Assembly: GCF_046844695.1 (NCBI RefSeq) | Contig: NZ_CP177354.1 | Location: forward strand, 1-64,000 | Direction: 5' to 3' | Source of the DNA: Pokkaliibacter plantistimulans | GTDB taxonomy: Bacteria; Pseudomonadota; Gammaproteobacteria; Pseudomonadales; Balneatricaceae | Length of the DNA: 64,000 nt | Part shown: piece after piece, positions 62,625 to 64,000 of the stretch | Layout: each line of letters begins with the position of its first letter | Numbering within the stretch: position 1 is the first letter of the stretch | Translations under genes and position numbers: made by a program | Notes under the pieces: model-generated | Told to the model about the DNA's origin: nothing | Seen by the model: the letters and a program-made list of their open reading frames with translations, nothing else | Databases searched by the model: none

Positions 62625-62664
62625 TCACTTCGTTCACCACACCCTACATCACTGCACCAATCCG
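62625..62664 (+). repeat. direct repeat flanking the IS110 element (right copy)
   Basis: Second copy of the repeat at 61302-61345. Just before it, near 62560, GGTGAGGTACGAACCGCACC is the reverse complement of part of the hairpin at 25699-25733, so this whole area is made of dispersed repeats. Confidence 0.75.
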
Positions 62665-62683
62665 TCGGCGCGGTTCGCCACCC

Positions 62684-63745
62684 TCACCCCAGCTGCTCAC
62701 TGAATACCCGTGCACCGTGGGGGCGTAGCCAGGCCTGTTCGCCCTGCACCAGCCCCAGCTCGCGGAAGCGATATTTGGGCAGCTCCGCGTGAATCACCTC
62801 ATCGCTACCCTGCTGGCGTAACTCCAGCCGTACCGTTGGCCCCACCACTGTTACCAGTTCCAGCTGTGCGCGCAGGCTGTTGGGTGTGGCTTCGGCAAAC
62901 AGGTCCAGCTCATGGGGGCGCACATACAGCTGCCCCTGTTCGCTGTGATCGCCCGGCTGCGCCAGTGGCAGCACCATGCCTGCCACCTCCGCCACGCCCT
63001 GATGAATACGTGCCGGGAAGCGGTTGACGCTGCCCAGGAACTGATAGACGAAGGGGTTGGCCGGATGATCGTAAACCTGCTCCGGTGAGCCGTCCTGCTC
63101 GACCCGGCCCCGGTTCATCACCACCACCCGGTCGGACACTTCCATCGCCTCTTCCTGATCGTGGGTAACGAAAACGCTGGTGACGTAGATTTCATCGTGC
63201 AGCCGTCGCAGCCAGCGCCGCAGCTCGGCCCGCACCTTGGCATCGAGGGCGCCAAAGGGTTCGTCCAGCAGCAGTACCTTGGGTTCCACCGCCAGTGCCC
63301 GCGCCAGTGCAATACGCTGACGCTGGCCGCCGGACAGCTGTGACGGGTAGCGTGCAGCGGTCCAGTCCAGCTGCACCAGCTCCAGCAGGCTCATCACCTT
63401 CTTGCGGATCGTCGCCTTGTCGGGGCGCACAGCGCGGGGTTTGACCGTCAGCCCATAGGCCACATTGTCAAACACCGTCATATGGCGGAACAGCGCATAG
63501 TGCTGGAACACAAACCCCACACCGCGTTCGCTGACATGGCGATCGGTGCTGTCTTCACCGTGCAGCAGGATGCGCCCGCTGTCGGCGGCTTCCAGACCGG
63601 CAATGATCCGCAGCAGACTGGTCTTGCCGGAGCCGGACGGCCCCAGCAGTGCCGTCAGCTGGCCATCTTCAATGGACAGGCTGACGTTATCGACGGCGAC
63701 AAAGTCACCGAAGCGTTTATTGATCTGTTGAATCTCAATACTCAT
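62684..63745 (-). CDS. cysA: sulfate/thiosulfate ABC transporter ATPase
   Basis: A 353-residue ATPase that powers sulfate import. It has Walker A LLGPSGSGKTSLLRIIAG, signature QLSGGQRQRIALARALA, Walker B VLLLDEPFGALDAKVR, VTHDQEEAMEVSDRV, and a C-terminal TOBE-like domain with LYVRPHELDLF, all as in CysA. GGGAGA precedes the ATG. It follows cysW by 27 bp; the IS110 element lies downstream and does not break the gene. Confidence 0.96.
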   Translation of the reverse strand: MSIEIQQINKRFGDFVAVDNVSLSIEDGQLTALLGPSGSGKTSLLRIIAGLEAADSGRILLHGEDSTDRHVSERGVGFVFQHYALFRHMTVFDNVAYGLTVKPRAVRPDKATIRKKVMSLLELVQLDWTAARYPSQLSGGQRQRIALARALAVEPKVLLLDEPFGALDAKVRAELRRWLRRLHDEIYVTSVFVTHDQEEAMEVSDRVVVMNRGRVEQDGSPEQVYDHPANPFVYQFLGSVNRFPARIHQGVAEVAGMVLPLAQPGDHSEQGQLYVRPHELDLFAEATPNSLRAQLELVTVVGPTVRLELRQQGSDEVIHAELPKYRFRELGLVQGEQAWLRPHGARVFSEQLG

Positions 63746-63772
63746 GGTGTGTCTCCCACCGGTCAGTCTCTA

Positions 63773-64000
63773 TCAGTGCGCACCATGGCGGCGGCGTTCG
63801 TCTTGCCATTCGATCAGGGTCTTGATGGCGATGGTCAGCAGTGCCAGACCTGTCATCAGCGAGGCCACAGCAAAGGCCGCGGTAAACATGTATTCGTTGT
63901 AAAGCACTTCGATATGCAGCGGCATGGTGTTGGTTTCACCACGAATCCGCCCGGACACCACCGCCACGGCGCCAAACTCGCCCATGGCGCGGGCATTACA
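63773..64000 (-). CDS. cysW: sulfate ABC transporter permease CysW (C-terminal part)
   Basis: The last 75 residues of a permease whose 5' part lies outside the window. RAMGEFGAVAVVSG is the conserved end of the transport-domain loop, followed by GETNTMPLHIEVLYNEY and a last membrane helix (AFAVASLMTGLALLTIAIKTL), as in CysW. The frame is open to the window edge. It sits directly upstream of cysA. Confidence 0.9.
   Translation of the reverse strand, partial: CNARAMGEFGAVAVVSGRIRGETNTMPLHIEVLYNEYMFTAAFAVASLMTGLALLTIAIKTLIEWQDERRRHGAH

Overview
The window comes from the chromosome of a moderately GC-rich gammaproteobacterium, most like the Oceanospirillales/Pseudomonadales side of the class. 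The pointers are core-gene content and order (tkt-epd-pgk-fba divergent from metK; rsmE-gshB-tonB; cysB near a sulfate transporter), family matches and lengths close to E. coli/Pseudomonas proteins. I cannot name the species.

Region 1 (1-16.6 kb) is core metabolism: an alpha/beta hydrolase, fba, pgk (with a one-base frameshift in a G run), epd and tkt on the minus strand, metK on the plus strand, mscL, a DUF481 outer-membrane protein, rsmE, gshB, tonB, a PilZ protein, cpdB and a GNAT acetyltransferase. A decayed binding-protein fragment lies beside cpdB and a 156-bp MITE-like element with a 4-bp target duplication follows the acetyltransferase.

Region 2 (17-26 kb) holds an aldehyde dehydrogenase; a three-gene cluster of a large ferritin-like protein with a cysteine-rich tail, a DUF692 multinuclear iron oxidase (MNIO) and a DUF2063 partner, which looks like an undescribed peptide/protein-modifying system; an AT-rich two-gene operon; and a permuted NlpC/P60 (YiiX-type) cysteine hydrolase overlapping an exported partner.

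Region 3 (26.3-46 kb) is a catabolic cluster: HAD dehalogenase-like protein, FAD amine oxidase, Tat-exported peptide/opine-type ABC transporter, three-subunit FAD/2Fe-2S dehydrogenase of the opine oxidase/D-hydroxyproline dehydrogenase type, ArgE-like deacylase, semialdehyde dehydrogenase, GhrA-like reductase, GABA-type aminotransferase, a second HAD protein and an Lrp/AsnC regulator. Together they suggest uptake and stepwise oxidation of an N-substituted amino acid or opine feeding a GABA/succinate route. A two-gene AAA ATPase plus PD-(D/E)xK-like nuclease operon, which resembles a defence system, interrupts it.

Region 4 (46-50.1 kb) is accessory: a HopA1-like effector candidate, a second copy of the YiiX-type hydrolase/exported partner pair, a broken third partner copy carrying a (CCAAG)13 microsatellite, and a membrane-anchored TPR protein. 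Region 5 (50.3-64 kb) returns to ordinary genes: hydrolase, AraC regulator, YbhB-type protein, a MacA-MacB-outer membrane lipoprotein efflux operon, CysB, an orphan TOBE/Mop-like protein, RBBP9-type hydrolase, an IS110-family element bracketed by a ~40-bp direct repeat, and cysA with the end of cysW running off the window. No tRNA, rRNA or CRISPR array was seen.
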